64,000 nucleotides of DNA, from contig NZ_JAHTMR010000003.1 of assembly GCF_019200975.1 (NCBI RefSeq), positions 403,639 through 467,638 of the forward strand, read 5' to 3'. The translations under genes and the position numbers were made by a program. This DNA comes from Pseudomonas sp. PD9R. GTDB taxonomy: Bacteria; Pseudomonadota; Gammaproteobacteria; Pseudomonadales; Pseudomonadaceae. Shown piece after piece: positions 46,473 through 55,743 of the stretch. A model generated the notes under the pieces. That model did not search any database. It was not told the origin of the DNA and saw only the letters and a list, made by a program, of their open reading frames with translations. Numbering within the stretch: position 1 is the stretch's first letter; each line of letters opens with the position of its first letter.

Positions 46473-47836
46473 CCTCCATCAGGCGTCGTACCCTGACATT
46501 GATCATCAGCCTGATGCTCGCCGGTATTACCGTGATCAGCCTGTTCAACCTGCACGACAGCAACCATGAAATCGCCGAAGTCTATGACGCCCAACTGGCC
46601 CAGAACGCTCGCCTGCTACAAGGCGTCATGCGCATGCCTTTGGCCAGCAAAGAACATGCTGATCTGTATAAGGCCTTTAATCAGGCACTGAGCGAGGCGG
46701 AACCCAGGGTTGACGGCCATCCCTATGAAACGAAGATTGCCTTCCAGGTCTGGAGCCCTGACAACGAGGTGCTGGTACACACCACTAGCGCGCCGTCTTT
46801 CAGGACGCCGCCGAGAACGCCAGGTTTCAGTGATGTTATAGATCTGAGCAACCGGCACTGGCGCGCCTTTCTGCTCGAAGACAAGCAAAATGGTTTGCGC
46901 ATCTGGGTGGGTGAACGAGACGATGTTCGTTCGGATTTGGTCGACCGAATCGTGCGTCATACCGTGTGGCCCAATATTCTGGGCAGTTTGATACTGGCCG
47001 CAATGATCTGGCTGGCCATCGGCTGGGGATTGAAACCTTTGGTCAATATGGCTGCAACATTGCGAGCGAGGCATCCAGGGTCACTTGAGCCCCTGCAATT
47101 GATGCCGCTACCCACTGAGCTTGAGCCCATGCAGGCAGCTCTCAATCGAATGCTCGCGCAGATTCAGGAGGTCATGGGGCGTGAGCGCCGCTTTATCGCG
47201 GACGCCGCCCACGAAATGCGTACGCCACTCGCTGTGCTCAGGGTGCATGCCCAAAACCTGATGGAGGTGGGAAGTGAGGAGGATCGCCGTGCCTCGCTTG
47301 AATATCTGATTGCCGGAGTGGACCGTACCAGTCGACTGGTTAACCAGTTGCTCACGATGGCGCGCATGGAACCAAAAGCAGGAACCCAACCGCCTGTACC
47401 AATTGATCTGGCAGCCACCGTTCGCGACAGCCTGATTCAGTTGGCTCCCTGGTTATTGAGCAAGGATCTCGAATTGGTTTTCGATGTCAGCGATGACATT
47501 AAATGGGTGAAAGCCGACCCGGCCGTCATCGATATTGCCTTGAATAACCTGGTAACCAATGCAGCAAACTTCTCCCCACTGCATGGACTGATCACTGTCC
47601 GGCTGACCGTCAAAGAAAATTACTATGAGTTGTCTGTTGAGGACGATGGACCGGGAATCAACGAGGAGGAACGCGAGCGGCTTTTCGAGCGTTTCTACAG
47701 CCGCGGAAATGACCAGGGCGCAGGATTGGGGCTGACCATCGTTCAGGCCATTGCTGATCGTTTGGGTGGTCAAATCAGGTTGGAGAATCGGAGCCCCGCA
47801 GGGTTGTGTGCAACGTTAGTGATTTGTCGTCAATAA
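46469..47836 (+). CDS. Sensor histidine kinase
   Basis: 455-aa membrane kinase. TM1 about residues 8-25 and TM2 about 168-188 enclose a roughly 140-residue periplasmic sensor region of the QseC/PmrB type. HAMP-like linker, then H-box FIADAAHEMRTPLAVLR (His248), N-box LNNLVTNAANFSP, G1 EDDGPGI and G2 GAGLGLTIVQAIA. Partner of the regulator just upstream; its input may be the cluster's product or a metal/pH cue. Confidence 0.93.
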   Translation: MTSIRRRTLTLIISLMLAGITVISLFNLHDSNHEIAEVYDAQLAQNARLLQGVMRMPLASKEHADLYKAFNQALSEAEPRVDGHPYETKIAFQVWSPDNEVLVHTTSAPSFRTPPRTPGFSDVIDLSNRHWRAFLLEDKQNGLRIWVGERDDVRSDLVDRIVRHTVWPNILGSLILAAMIWLAIGWGLKPLVNMAATLRARHPGSLEPLQLMPLPTELEPMQAALNRMLAQIQEVMGRERRFIADAAHEMRTPLAVLRVHAQNLMEVGSEEDRRASLEYLIAGVDRTSRLVNQLLTMARMEPKAGTQPPVPIDLAATVRDSLIQLAPWLLSKDLELVFDVSDDIKWVKADPAVIDIALNNLVTNAANFSPLHGLITVRLTVKENYYELSVEDDGPGINEEERERLFERFYSRGNDQGAGLGLTIVQAIADRLGGQIRLENRSPAGLCATLVICRQ

Positions 47837-47874
47837 CGCTGCCATTCTTATTTTGATCGACTGTTTTTGGCCGA

Positions 47875-47966
47875 TTTCTGCCCCTCGCGGCAGGCAGAAA
47901 TTGGCCGTTTCCTGCCTGTGGTGACCGGCTGAAAACGACCGATAGATGCCTGTCGCGAAGAGCCGT
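47875..47966. repeat. Dispersed repeat, copy after the kinase gene
   Basis: TTTCTGCC-cctcgcggca-GGCAGAAA (47875-47900) is a perfect 8-bp stem followed by TTGGCCGTTTCCTGCCTG and TGCCTGTCGCGAAG. Lies between the convergent kinase and bicupin genes and could act as a bidirectional terminator-like hairpin. Confidence 0.65.
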
Positions 47967-47978
47967 GACTACACCGTT

Positions 47979-48920
47979 TTAACTGAAGCGAATGTCCAGA
48001 GAACGAAGATGCGTCTGCAAGCCCGCATCCTGAATCGGGATAAGGAATGCTTCCTGGTCCGACTCGTTGAAATGAGCGTGCCAGTAACCGGGTGGGGTTA
48101 CAAAGGCTAAACCAGGCGCCCAATCCACTCGAACCGGGTTGAGTATCTGGCCATCGGCATCCAGTTCGGTGCCGACCAATGAGTAGCAACCTTGCGGGCA
48201 ATCAATAATGAAATCCAGCGCGATAGACTGATGCCGGTGAGGCTTCTGGGTCGAGCCGGCAGGCAGAATTCCATACATGGCCCAAAGCACATGCGTCACG
48301 GTTCGGGTTTGCGGAAAATTGCGATTACCCAACAAGATGCTGATACGGCTGCGGTCTTGCGCGCGCGGATCATCGGCGGCTTCGCGCAGTTTCGCATTGG
48401 CCGTTTGCGCGGGATACAGCGTTGGAGCGAAGCGATCGGTGCTGCGGGTCACACCGAGATAGCGCAGCAGTGGTTCGTCATGAACGTAGTAGAGCAGGGC
48501 ATCCCCGGTTGCACTGAAACGGGCATCCAGAAGACCAGGCAGCGCAATGAAGCAACCCTTGGACCATCCAATGTTGTGCTCGCCCTGGATGACTTCGCCC
48601 GCGCCAGCAATCACATAAAAGACCTGCGAGGTGGCGTTGGGCCGCAGCGTAAGGCTGTCACCGGCATTGAGGCGAATGAAGTTTGCGCACAGCCCCGGCC
48701 CGGTGGCGGGCCCTTCGCAGCCGAGTGCTTCGCTCAAATCCAGCGGTACGATCCGGGAAGGGCCCGTGTCATAGAGTGATGCCGGAAAGCTGTGGTAGGG
48801 AACGCGCGTAATGAGCTGGGCGCTGATCGGGTTTGCCGCTTTGCTGTACTCGAAGTATTCGGCCTGCAGCTCGTTTGTCGGTACTGCGTCCACGGCATCG
48901 ATCTTGAATTTACTGTTCAC
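47979..48920 (-). CDS. Bicupin protein (gentisate-dioxygenase-like)
   Basis: 313 aa with two cupin domains. The N-terminal cupin (GDSLTLRPNATSQVFYVIAGAGEV) has lost the metal-binding H-x-H. The C-terminal cupin keeps PHRHQS and a later WHAH, so one metal site is likely. Overall it resembles bicupin ring-cleaving dioxygenases, but substrate identity is uncertain. It is the last gene of the six-gene operon running from 55581 and would act on an aromatic or enol product of that route. Confidence 0.75.
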   Translation of the reverse strand: MNSKFKIDAVDAVPTNELQAEYFEYSKAANPISAQLITRVPYHSFPASLYDTGPSRIVPLDLSEALGCEGPATGPGLCANFIRLNAGDSLTLRPNATSQVFYVIAGAGEVIQGEHNIGWSKGCFIALPGLLDARFSATGDALLYYVHDEPLLRYLGVTRSTDRFAPTLYPAQTANAKLREAADDPRAQDRSRISILLGNRNFPQTRTVTHVLWAMYGILPAGSTQKPHRHQSIALDFIIDCPQGCYSLVGTELDADGQILNPVRVDWAPGLAFVTPPGYWHAHFNESDQEAFLIPIQDAGLQTHLRSLDIRFS

Positions 48921-49009
48921 GGTGGTTACCTCAACTCTCTGATCCTTTGACGCAGCTTCTGTGCAATTGCCTGCAGAAGCTGCGACGGGCTTTACAACGG
49001 GCAGGGTGA

Positions 49010-50326
49010 CTATCGGTTGACCATTTTGGCGGGCACGAACACCAGGATGATCATTGCGGACAGGAACACGCAGCCACCGACAATGACCAATCCGGTGGTC
49101 ATTGATTGAGTCAGGTCCTTCAGGAATCCGAGCAAGGCAGGGCCGGCGAAGCTGGCCAGATTACCCGTGGAGTTGATCAGCGCAATTCCGGCCGCCGCCC
49201 CTGCGCCCCCGAGAAACGAGGTCGGTAGCGCCCAGAACATGGGCAATGAGGTGATGATGCCGGCGGTCGCGATGATCAGGCCTGTAATCGCCAACCAGGG
49301 CGTCAGCGGGAAAAACGCACAAATCAGAAACCCCGGCACTGCCACCAACAGTGGGATGACTGCATGCCAACGGCGTTCGCGATGACGGTCAGAGCTTTTG
49401 CCGGCCAGGTACATGCCCAACAGCGCCGCCAGATAGGGGACCGCCGAAATGACCCCGATCGTTCTTGGATCTGTAATGCCGGAATTGCTGATGATGCTTG
49501 GCTGCCAGAAACCGATGGTGCTGGTGCCCATGACCAGCAGGAACAGAATGGCGCACATCAACCACACCCGACCGCCGAGCAGTCCTTGACGCACCGAACT
49601 GTGGGTTTTAGCACCGTTGTCCTGGCTGATTTCTTCGGCAACCAGGGCTCGCTGTTCCTCGCTCAGCCAATGCGCATCCTTCACTTTGTCCGTGAGAAAG
49701 AACATCACGACAACACCCAGTATCAGTGCCGGAGCGGCTTCGATAATGAACAACCATTGCCAGCCCGCCAGCCCATGCACCGCGTTCATGCTGTGCAGGA
49801 TATAGCCTGACACCAGACCGCTGAGGATACCGGACACTGGATTGCCCGCCATCAGTAGCGCGACCATCTTGCCCCGGCGATGGGCCGGAAACCAAAGGGT
49901 GAGATAAAGCACGATGCCGGGGAAAAAACCGGCTTCGGCAATGCCCAGGAAAAACCGGGCGATGTAGAACTGCATCGGCGTCTGCACGAGTGCAGTCGCT
50001 GCCGAGATGAGCGACCAGGTGATCATGATCCGGGCAATCCAGCGCCGCGCACCGACGCGGTGCAGGATCATATTGCTGGGTACTTCGGCGAAGAAGTAGC
50101 CAATGAAAAATACACCGGCGCCAAGGCCGTAGACCGCATTGCTGAAGGACAAATCGTTGAGCATGGTCAGCTTGGCGAAGCCGACGTTGATCCGGTCGAG
50201 GTAACTCACGACATAGCACAGGAACAACAGCGGCATGAATCGCCACATGACTTTCTTGAAGGTCGATTCGGCGAGGGCAGGGTCCTGCACGCCGACGTGC
50301 TGTTCTGCGGTATTGAGGATAGTCAT
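49010..50326 (-). CDS. MFS transporter, anion:cation symporter (ACS) family
   Basis: 438 aa from ATG 50326 (AAGGAG upstream). First-helix FLCYVVSYLDRINVGFAKL and SNMILHRVGARRWIARIM are characteristic of phthalate/hydroxybenzoate/glucarate-type symporters, as is GFFPGIVLYLTLWFPAHRRG. It imports an organic acid, presumably the substrate of the acyl-CoA ligase, crotonases and aldehyde dehydrogenase encoded upstream on the same strand. Confidence 0.92.
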   Translation of the reverse strand: MTILNTAEQHVGVQDPALAESTFKKVMWRFMPLLFLCYVVSYLDRINVGFAKLTMLNDLSFSNAVYGLGAGVFFIGYFFAEVPSNMILHRVGARRWIARIMITWSLISAATALVQTPMQFYIARFFLGIAEAGFFPGIVLYLTLWFPAHRRGKMVALLMAGNPVSGILSGLVSGYILHSMNAVHGLAGWQWLFIIEAAPALILGVVVMFFLTDKVKDAHWLSEEQRALVAEEISQDNGAKTHSSVRQGLLGGRVWLMCAILFLLVMGTSTIGFWQPSIISNSGITDPRTIGVISAVPYLAALLGMYLAGKSSDRHRERRWHAVIPLLVAVPGFLICAFFPLTPWLAITGLIIATAGIITSLPMFWALPTSFLGGAGAAAGIALINSTGNLASFAGPALLGFLKDLTQSMTTGLVIVGGCVFLSAMIILVFVPAKMVNR

Positions 50327-50445
50327 CGCTGACTCCTTGTTATTGTTATGGAGTACTGGTGATATCAATGCCCTGTGATCGCCAGCGAGCTGTCGAAGCA
50401 GCTCTTGCTGGCGATTGTGGCAGCTCTGAACGTTCTCTGGATCAA

Positions 50446-51267
50446 TCAGGTGCCGCTAAAGCATGCGGGTCGTCGCTCCATGAAATGCGCCACGCCTTCC
50501 TTGAAGTCACCACTCTGGATGCTCAGGAACATCTCACGGTTGGCCTGGGCGATGGACTCGGAGAGTGTCTGGAAGGGCGATTCCCCCAACTGTTGTTTAA
50601 TGACACGTACAGAGCGTGGCGAGACGTTGACAGCCACGTCCTCGGCGTATTTCAGGGTCTGTACCAGCAAGGTGTCGGCCGGAAACAGGCGTTCAACCAG
50701 CCCCATGCTCAGCGCTTCCTGCGCCGAAACCTTGCGTGACGAGAGCAACAAGTCTGCGGCGTGTCCCGGCCCGACAATGCGCGGCAACAGCCAGGCGATG
50801 CCGTGTTCGGCGATCAACCCGCGTTTGGCGAAGGCGGTGGAAAACACGGCGGTTTCACTGGCAAACCGCATGTCGCTATACAGGGCCAGCACCAGGCCCA
50901 AGCCTGCTGCAGCGCCGTTGATTGCGCTGATGATCGGTTTACGGACACCGGGGAAGTACGAGTAACGGCTTTGGTAGTCGCTACGACGGTTCATGTCATA
51001 GGGCCGCATCCAGGCCATTTCACTGATGTCGTCGGGTGGCAGCACCTCAAGTTCATCGATGTCCATGCCAGCGCAAAAAGCACGACCATTGCCAGTCAGT
51101 ACGATGACGCGAACGCTGTCGTCGCGATCCAGTTGAGCGAATGCTTCGCGCAGCTCTGCCTCCATCACCTTGGTCAGTGCATTCATTTTTTCGGGACGCA
51201 TCAGGGTCACGACAGCAACGTGCTCTTGAGCGCCAAAACGGCTGAGTTCGATTTGACTGAAATTCAT
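50446..51267 (-). CDS. Enoyl-CoA hydratase/isomerase family protein, non-canonical active site
   Basis: 273-aa crotonase. Oxyanion segment AFCAGMDIDEL is present. The usual Glu144 position is Val (GLGLVLALYSD) and the Glu164 position Ala, while a Glu occurs slightly later in RGLIAEHGIAW, a feature of a distinct crotonase subfamily. Chemistry may be hydration, isomerisation or retro-aldol cleavage. ATG overlaps the aldehyde dehydrogenase stop by 4 bases, which fits aldehyde production by the pathway. Confidence 0.88.
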   Translation of the reverse strand: MNFSQIELSRFGAQEHVAVVTLMRPEKMNALTKVMEAELREAFAQLDRDDSVRVIVLTGNGRAFCAGMDIDELEVLPPDDISEMAWMRPYDMNRRSDYQSRYSYFPGVRKPIISAINGAAAGLGLVLALYSDMRFASETAVFSTAFAKRGLIAEHGIAWLLPRIVGPGHAADLLLSSRKVSAQEALSMGLVERLFPADTLLVQTLKYAEDVAVNVSPRSVRVIKQQLGESPFQTLSESIAQANREMFLSIQSGDFKEGVAHFMERRPACFSGT

Positions 51268-52703
51268 GATTTTTCCTTCGTACTGGCGACTGGCATCTGA
51301 ATGGCACGCAGCTCGACAAACTCTTCGATACCGTAGGTCCCGCCTTCACGACCTAGGCCTGAATCACCGAAGCCACCGAAGGGGGCTGCCGGGTTGTAGG
51401 GCGCACCATTGACGTCGATCTGACCCGCGCGCAATTGAAGGGCAAGGCTCAAGGCGTGATCGGTATTGGCGGCCCACACCGCACCGGCCAGGCCATACGC
51501 CGTGCCGTTGGCGATCTCGACTGCCTGCTGTTCAGTTTCGTAAGTGATAAGGCTGAGTACAGGGCCGAACACTTCCTGCTGCGCCAGCGCCGATTGCGGC
51601 GTAACGCGCCCGAAAACAGTTGGCGCGATGTAGTACCCGGTCTCCGGCACGGGCGCTTGGCTGCCGCCGGCAATCAGGTCAAACCCCCGGGACTCACTAT
51701 CGACAATCACGGCGTGAACACGGTCGCGATGTGCTGCGGACACCAATGGCCCCATGCGCGTGGTCGGGTCCATGGGATCGCCCAGTGTCAGGCGTGCCAC
51801 GGCCTCGGCCAGCAAGGTGCGATAGGTGTCATACAGGGCCACCGGGACGACCAGGCGAGTCAGTGAGTTGCACGATTGACCCGAGTTCAGAAAGCATGAG
51901 CCGACCACCTGGCGCACGACGTTTTCGGCAGGGGCATCCGCTGTCGCAATGCAGGCAGATTTGCCACCCAATTCCAATGCGACCCGCTTCAGAGCCTGGC
52001 CTGCCGAGGCGGCGATGCGCCGGCCGACGGCGGTGGACCCCGTGAACGACAGCAAGGCGACGTCAGGATGTTCGACCAGCGCCTGGCCGGTCGCCGCATC
52101 GCCCAAGACAATGTTCAGCACACCTGCGGGCAAGCCAGCTGCCAATGCGGCTTCACCCAGTACGCGGGAGGCGCAAGGGGCAAGTTCCGACGGCTTGAGG
52201 ACCACAGTGCAACCGGCGACGAGAGCCGCGGCGACCTTGCCGGTGATCTGGTGCAGGGGATAGTTCCACGGGGTAATCGCACCGACGACGCCCACCGGGA
52301 CATGGGTGATGGTGGAGTTGCCGACTCGGGTGTCCGCCAGACAATCGACTGCCAGGTCAGCGGTCGAGCGCCAGGCCAGAATGGGCGCCTGCACCTGGAT
52401 GCGCTGCGACAGCTTGAACGGCATTCCGACCTCGGCGGCGATCCCCTTCGCGAGTGACTCAACATGTTCTTCCAGTTGATCGGCGATGCCACGCACGAAG
52501 TCGGCTCTTGTGCTCACAGGCAACGCTGACCATGACGCAAAAGCATTTTTTGCCGCCTGAACGGCGAGGTCGATTTCTTCGGATGTGCCGTGGGCGACCA
52601 GGGCCAGCTCGGCTTCGCTCGAAGAGTCATTGACGCGGGTGTTGTCGGCGGATTGCGCCTGAGTCCAGAGCCCGTTGATCAGGTGGTGTTGATAGGCAGT
52701 CAT
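51264..52703 (-). CDS. Aldehyde dehydrogenase
   Basis: 479 aa with Cys278 (LNSGQSCNS) and Glu244 (LELGGKSA); cofactor region GAITPWNYPLHQIT and SFTGSTAVG. Similar to vanillin/benzaldehyde-type and other broad dehydrogenases. Placed between two crotonase genes with 4-base overlaps on both sides, so it most likely oxidises an aldehyde formed by retro-aldol cleavage of a hydroxyacyl-CoA. Confidence 0.93.
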   Translation of the reverse strand: MTAYQHHLINGLWTQAQSADNTRVNDSSSEAELALVAHGTSEEIDLAVQAAKNAFASWSALPVSTRADFVRGIADQLEEHVESLAKGIAAEVGMPFKLSQRIQVQAPILAWRSTADLAVDCLADTRVGNSTITHVPVGVVGAITPWNYPLHQITGKVAAALVAGCTVVLKPSELAPCASRVLGEAALAAGLPAGVLNIVLGDAATGQALVEHPDVALLSFTGSTAVGRRIAASAGQALKRVALELGGKSACIATADAPAENVVRQVVGSCFLNSGQSCNSLTRLVVPVALYDTYRTLLAEAVARLTLGDPMDPTTRMGPLVSAAHRDRVHAVIVDSESRGFDLIAGGSQAPVPETGYYIAPTVFGRVTPQSALAQQEVFGPVLSLITYETEQQAVEIANGTAYGLAGAVWAANTDHALSLALQLRAGQIDVNGAPYNPAAPFGGFGDSGLGREGGTYGIEEFVELRAIQMPVASTKEKS

Positions 52704-53494
52704 GGTGTATTTCCTTTGCGTGCACGCGCGTCGAGAAACGCGCTCATCAAGGTCTGCGGCTCACCGCTGGCATAGCATTCGAGCTGGGCGCGAATGCCGG
52801 CGGTGCAGGCGTCGTCGAAACCGGGTTGAGTCAACGCCCGAAAGCGCTGTTTGGACAGGCGGATGGCCGTCGCCGGGAGCTGGGCCAGCGAGCGGGCACG
52901 GGCGAAGGCCGCACCAAGCACATCTGAGGCATGCAGCTCGGTGACTAGCCCAATCTCATGGGCACGCTCGCCACCGATGAGTTCGCCGGACAACGACAGT
53001 TGGGCGTTGTGGGTGAGGGCGACGTGCAAGGACAGCAGGTAAGAGCCCACTACGCTCGCCAGGCCCGCTTTCACTTCAGGCTGGCCAATACGGGCATCCG
53101 CTGAGGCAATGCGCCAATCGGCACACAGCGCCAGTTGCATGCCTGCCCCGGCAGCGACGCCGTTGATGGCAACCACGCAGGGTTTGTCCAGGTCGCGCAC
53201 GGCTTGGTACATAGCGCGTTGCGCGTTCAACCAGGGGGCAATCTGCTGCCAGTCCACTGCACTGGCCTCTTCCAGATCCTGGCCGGCACAAAACGCCTTG
53301 CCACCGGCCCCCGTCAGTACGACTGCTTTGACAGCCGGGTCCTCATTGAGCTGTGCCAGCGCGGCGATCAATGCGCTGCGCAGGTCCTGATTCACCGCGT
53401 TCAGATTGGCTGGACGATTGAGGGTGACGAGCGCCACGTGATCCTCAATGTCAACCAGCACGCTGGGTTGTTGACCGATATGACCGATGCTCAT
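52700..53494 (-). CDS. Enoyl-CoA hydratase/isomerase family protein
   Basis: 264-aa crotonase with oxyanion motif AFCAGQDLEEA. The Glu164 equivalent is kept (IGQPEVKAG) while the Glu144 equivalent is Gln (GAGMQLALCAD). One glutamate is enough for several crotonases, including isomerases and the hydroxycinnamoyl-CoA hydratase-lyase type. 4-base overlaps with the CoA ligase gene upstream and the aldehyde dehydrogenase downstream. Confidence 0.9.
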   Translation of the reverse strand: MSIGHIGQQPSVLVDIEDHVALVTLNRPANLNAVNQDLRSALIAALAQLNEDPAVKAVVLTGAGGKAFCAGQDLEEASAVDWQQIAPWLNAQRAMYQAVRDLDKPCVVAINGVAAGAGMQLALCADWRIASADARIGQPEVKAGLASVVGSYLLSLHVALTHNAQLSLSGELIGGERAHEIGLVTELHASDVLGAAFARARSLAQLPATAIRLSKQRFRALTQPGFDDACTAGIRAQLECYASGEPQTLMSAFLDARARKGNTP

Positions 53495-55581
53495 GGTGCC
53501 TCCCGATATTCGATAACCGCGTCGACAGCGACCACGCCGTCGGCCATGACCATGACCGGGTTAATGTCGACGCTCAGCAGGTTTGCTTGGTGTTGCAGGG
53601 CAAAATCACCCAGGGCCACGGCCGCTCGGGCCAGTGCGTTGGCATCGAGGGACGGTTGACCGCGTGCACCTTTGAGCACCGGGGCAATGCGCAGTCGATC
53701 GATCGTTTGCAGCGCTTGCGCCTCGGTGAACGGAGCGAGCAGTGACACGGTGTCATTGCGAATCTCCACCAGGGTTCCGCCTTCACCGATGACCACCAAC
53801 GGGCCGAACAGTGGGTCGACAACGACACCGAGCATGAACTCATGCAGTCCCTTGACCGAGCGGGCCACGACCAATCGGCCATGGGGGACACCCAGTTTGT
53901 CCAGGGCACTCAGGCAAAGCCGCGCAGCGCCCTGAACGGCTCGCGGATCAGCGAGATTGAGATGAACCAGGCCGTGTTCACTCTTGTGGGGAATCTGCGC
54001 GGCGCACCCCTTGACGACGATGCGATCGCCGAATTCAGCGGCGATCCGGGCCGCGCTATCGGCATCATGGCAAACCCGATGTTCGACGACCGGTACCCCG
54101 GCACCTGCCAGCAGAGCGAGGCTGTCTGCCTCGTCAAGCAGGCCGGCGTACGAAGTCACCACTGCGGAACTGGGTGCGGCGAGTGTCGAACCTTGCCATT
54201 GGCAATGTCGGGCATACTGACGAAGCGCCGATATTGCTTCGCTTTCATTGCGAAAGCACGGAACCCCGGCTTGCTGAAACTGCGCCCGGACATCCGCTTG
54301 AGGCGCGGTCATCACAACGGGTTTGCCAATATGGTGCATGAATCGCGCGGTGATCTGAGCCAGTCCCGGCACGTCGTAGCCGGGGCCTGCGACCGGGATG
54401 CCGATGAGGAACATGTCGGCCTGTGGGTCTTGGCCCAGTACGTCGAGAACGGCAGGAAACATCCCGCCATTGCCGAGCAGGGCGGCTGTAAGGTCCAGCG
54501 GATTGGCAGCGCTGGCGAAGTCTGGGATCAGGCCTTTCAGCCGTTCCAGGGTAGGCATTGCCAACTCAGTCAGCGGCAGCCCGACGCGCTCGGCGGCATC
54601 GGCGCAGAGCACACCGACGGCACCACTGTGACTCATCACCACCGTTCGCCCGGCACGCGGAGCAAAGCCGCCGAGATATAGCGGGGCGGCGTTGATCAAT
54701 TCGTGAATGTCGTGGGCACGCCAGATGCCATGCTTGTCGAGAAACCCATCGAGAGCGCCATCCTGGCCCACCATGGCCCCGGTATGGGATGCCGCGGCGG
54801 CAGCCCCCTTGTGACTGACCCCACCTTTGAGCAACACGATGCGACAGCCGTTTTGACGAGCAATCTGTGCTGCCTCGGCGAGTAGGTGCGGGTTTGAAAG
54901 CGTTTCCACATACACCAGAATCAGGCGGATATGCGGGTCTTCCACCAACACCCGTGTCAGCTCCGATACACCCAGGTCGGCATCGTTGCCGGTGGCTGCC
55001 AGGTAGCGAACGCCATAACCCTGTTCACGCAGTAACGCATAAGGCATGACGCTCGCCGCACCGCTTTGGCTGACAATGGCGATGGGGCCATCGGCGGGCG
55101 CCACTTCCATGAACATGGTGCTGAAATTCAGCACCGCGCCGTTGGCGAAATTGGCAATCCCTTGAGCATTGGGGCCGATCAGGCGCATGCCGTGATGGCG
55201 CGCAAAGTCCACCAGTTCATTTTGCAATTGCCGGCCGCTTGCGCCTGTTTCGGCAAATCCTGACGCCATGACCACTGCCGTCTTCACCCCCAGCAGGGCG
55301 CACGCCTTGATTGCTTCAACCGCCGCCAGGCCCGAGACCGCAATGATTGCAACGTCGGGAACACTATCGAGCGCTGCCAGATCGCAATAGCAACGCAGAC
55401 CTTGAACAGACTCGCGCTTGGGGTTGATCGGCAGGATCGTGCCGGTGTAGCCGAACTTGAGCATGTAGTGAATGGGCCGTCCGCCGACTTTGTTGGCGTC
55501 ATCGGATGCGCCAATAATGGCGACGCTGGACGGGTCGAACAGCGATAACGCTGCCGCAATGATTTTATTGTTATGGGCCAT
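53491..55581 (-). CDS. ADP-forming acyl-CoA ligase (acetate-CoA ligase family)
   Basis: 696-aa NDP-forming ligase with three parts: N-terminal CoA-binding Rossmann domain (IIGASDDANKVGGRPI), succinyl-CoA-ligase-like domain with the phosphohistidine motif ASHTGAMVGQD, and C-terminal ATP-grasp (VVKGCAAQIPHKSEHGLV, VVIGEGGTLVEI). Enzymes of this architecture include feruloyl-CoA synthetase FerA as well as acetate and pimelate types. As first gene of the operon it activates the imported acid. Divergent from the LysR at 55744. Confidence 0.92.
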   Translation of the reverse strand: MAHNNKIIAAALSLFDPSSVAIIGASDDANKVGGRPIHYMLKFGYTGTILPINPKRESVQGLRCYCDLAALDSVPDVAIIAVSGLAAVEAIKACALLGVKTAVVMASGFAETGASGRQLQNELVDFARHHGMRLIGPNAQGIANFANGAVLNFSTMFMEVAPADGPIAIVSQSGAASVMPYALLREQGYGVRYLAATGNDADLGVSELTRVLVEDPHIRLILVYVETLSNPHLLAEAAQIARQNGCRIVLLKGGVSHKGAAAAASHTGAMVGQDGALDGFLDKHGIWRAHDIHELINAAPLYLGGFAPRAGRTVVMSHSGAVGVLCADAAERVGLPLTELAMPTLERLKGLIPDFASAANPLDLTAALLGNGGMFPAVLDVLGQDPQADMFLIGIPVAGPGYDVPGLAQITARFMHHIGKPVVMTAPQADVRAQFQQAGVPCFRNESEAISALRQYARHCQWQGSTLAAPSSAVVTSYAGLLDEADSLALLAGAGVPVVEHRVCHDADSAARIAAEFGDRIVVKGCAAQIPHKSEHGLVHLNLADPRAVQGAARLCLSALDKLGVPHGRLVVARSVKGLHEFMLGVVVDPLFGPLVVIGEGGTLVEIRNDTVSLLAPFTEAQALQTIDRLRIAPVLKGARGQPSLDANALARAAVALGDFALQHQANLLSVDINPVMVMADGVVAVDAVIEYREAP

Positions 55582-55666
55582 GGGGGACTCTTGGTGGCTT
55601 CAGGTCTGAGCCGAGTCTAGGGAGGGACTGCCCCATCTGGAAGTGTCATAACAGCGATATCAGATA

Positions 55667-55681
55667 CATCAAAAAGTGATG
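55667..55681. promoter_or_regulatory. Dyad CATCA-AAAAG-TGATG, candidate LysR site
   Basis: Perfect 5+5+5 inverted repeat in the 162-base gap between the divergent LysR and acyl-CoA ligase genes. Confidence 0.4.
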
Positions 55682-55743
55682 GTTTACTGCCCGGCAGTCG
55701 TTTATGTTCCAAGCCCGGTGAGCAGGCAGCGAGGACAAAGTCG

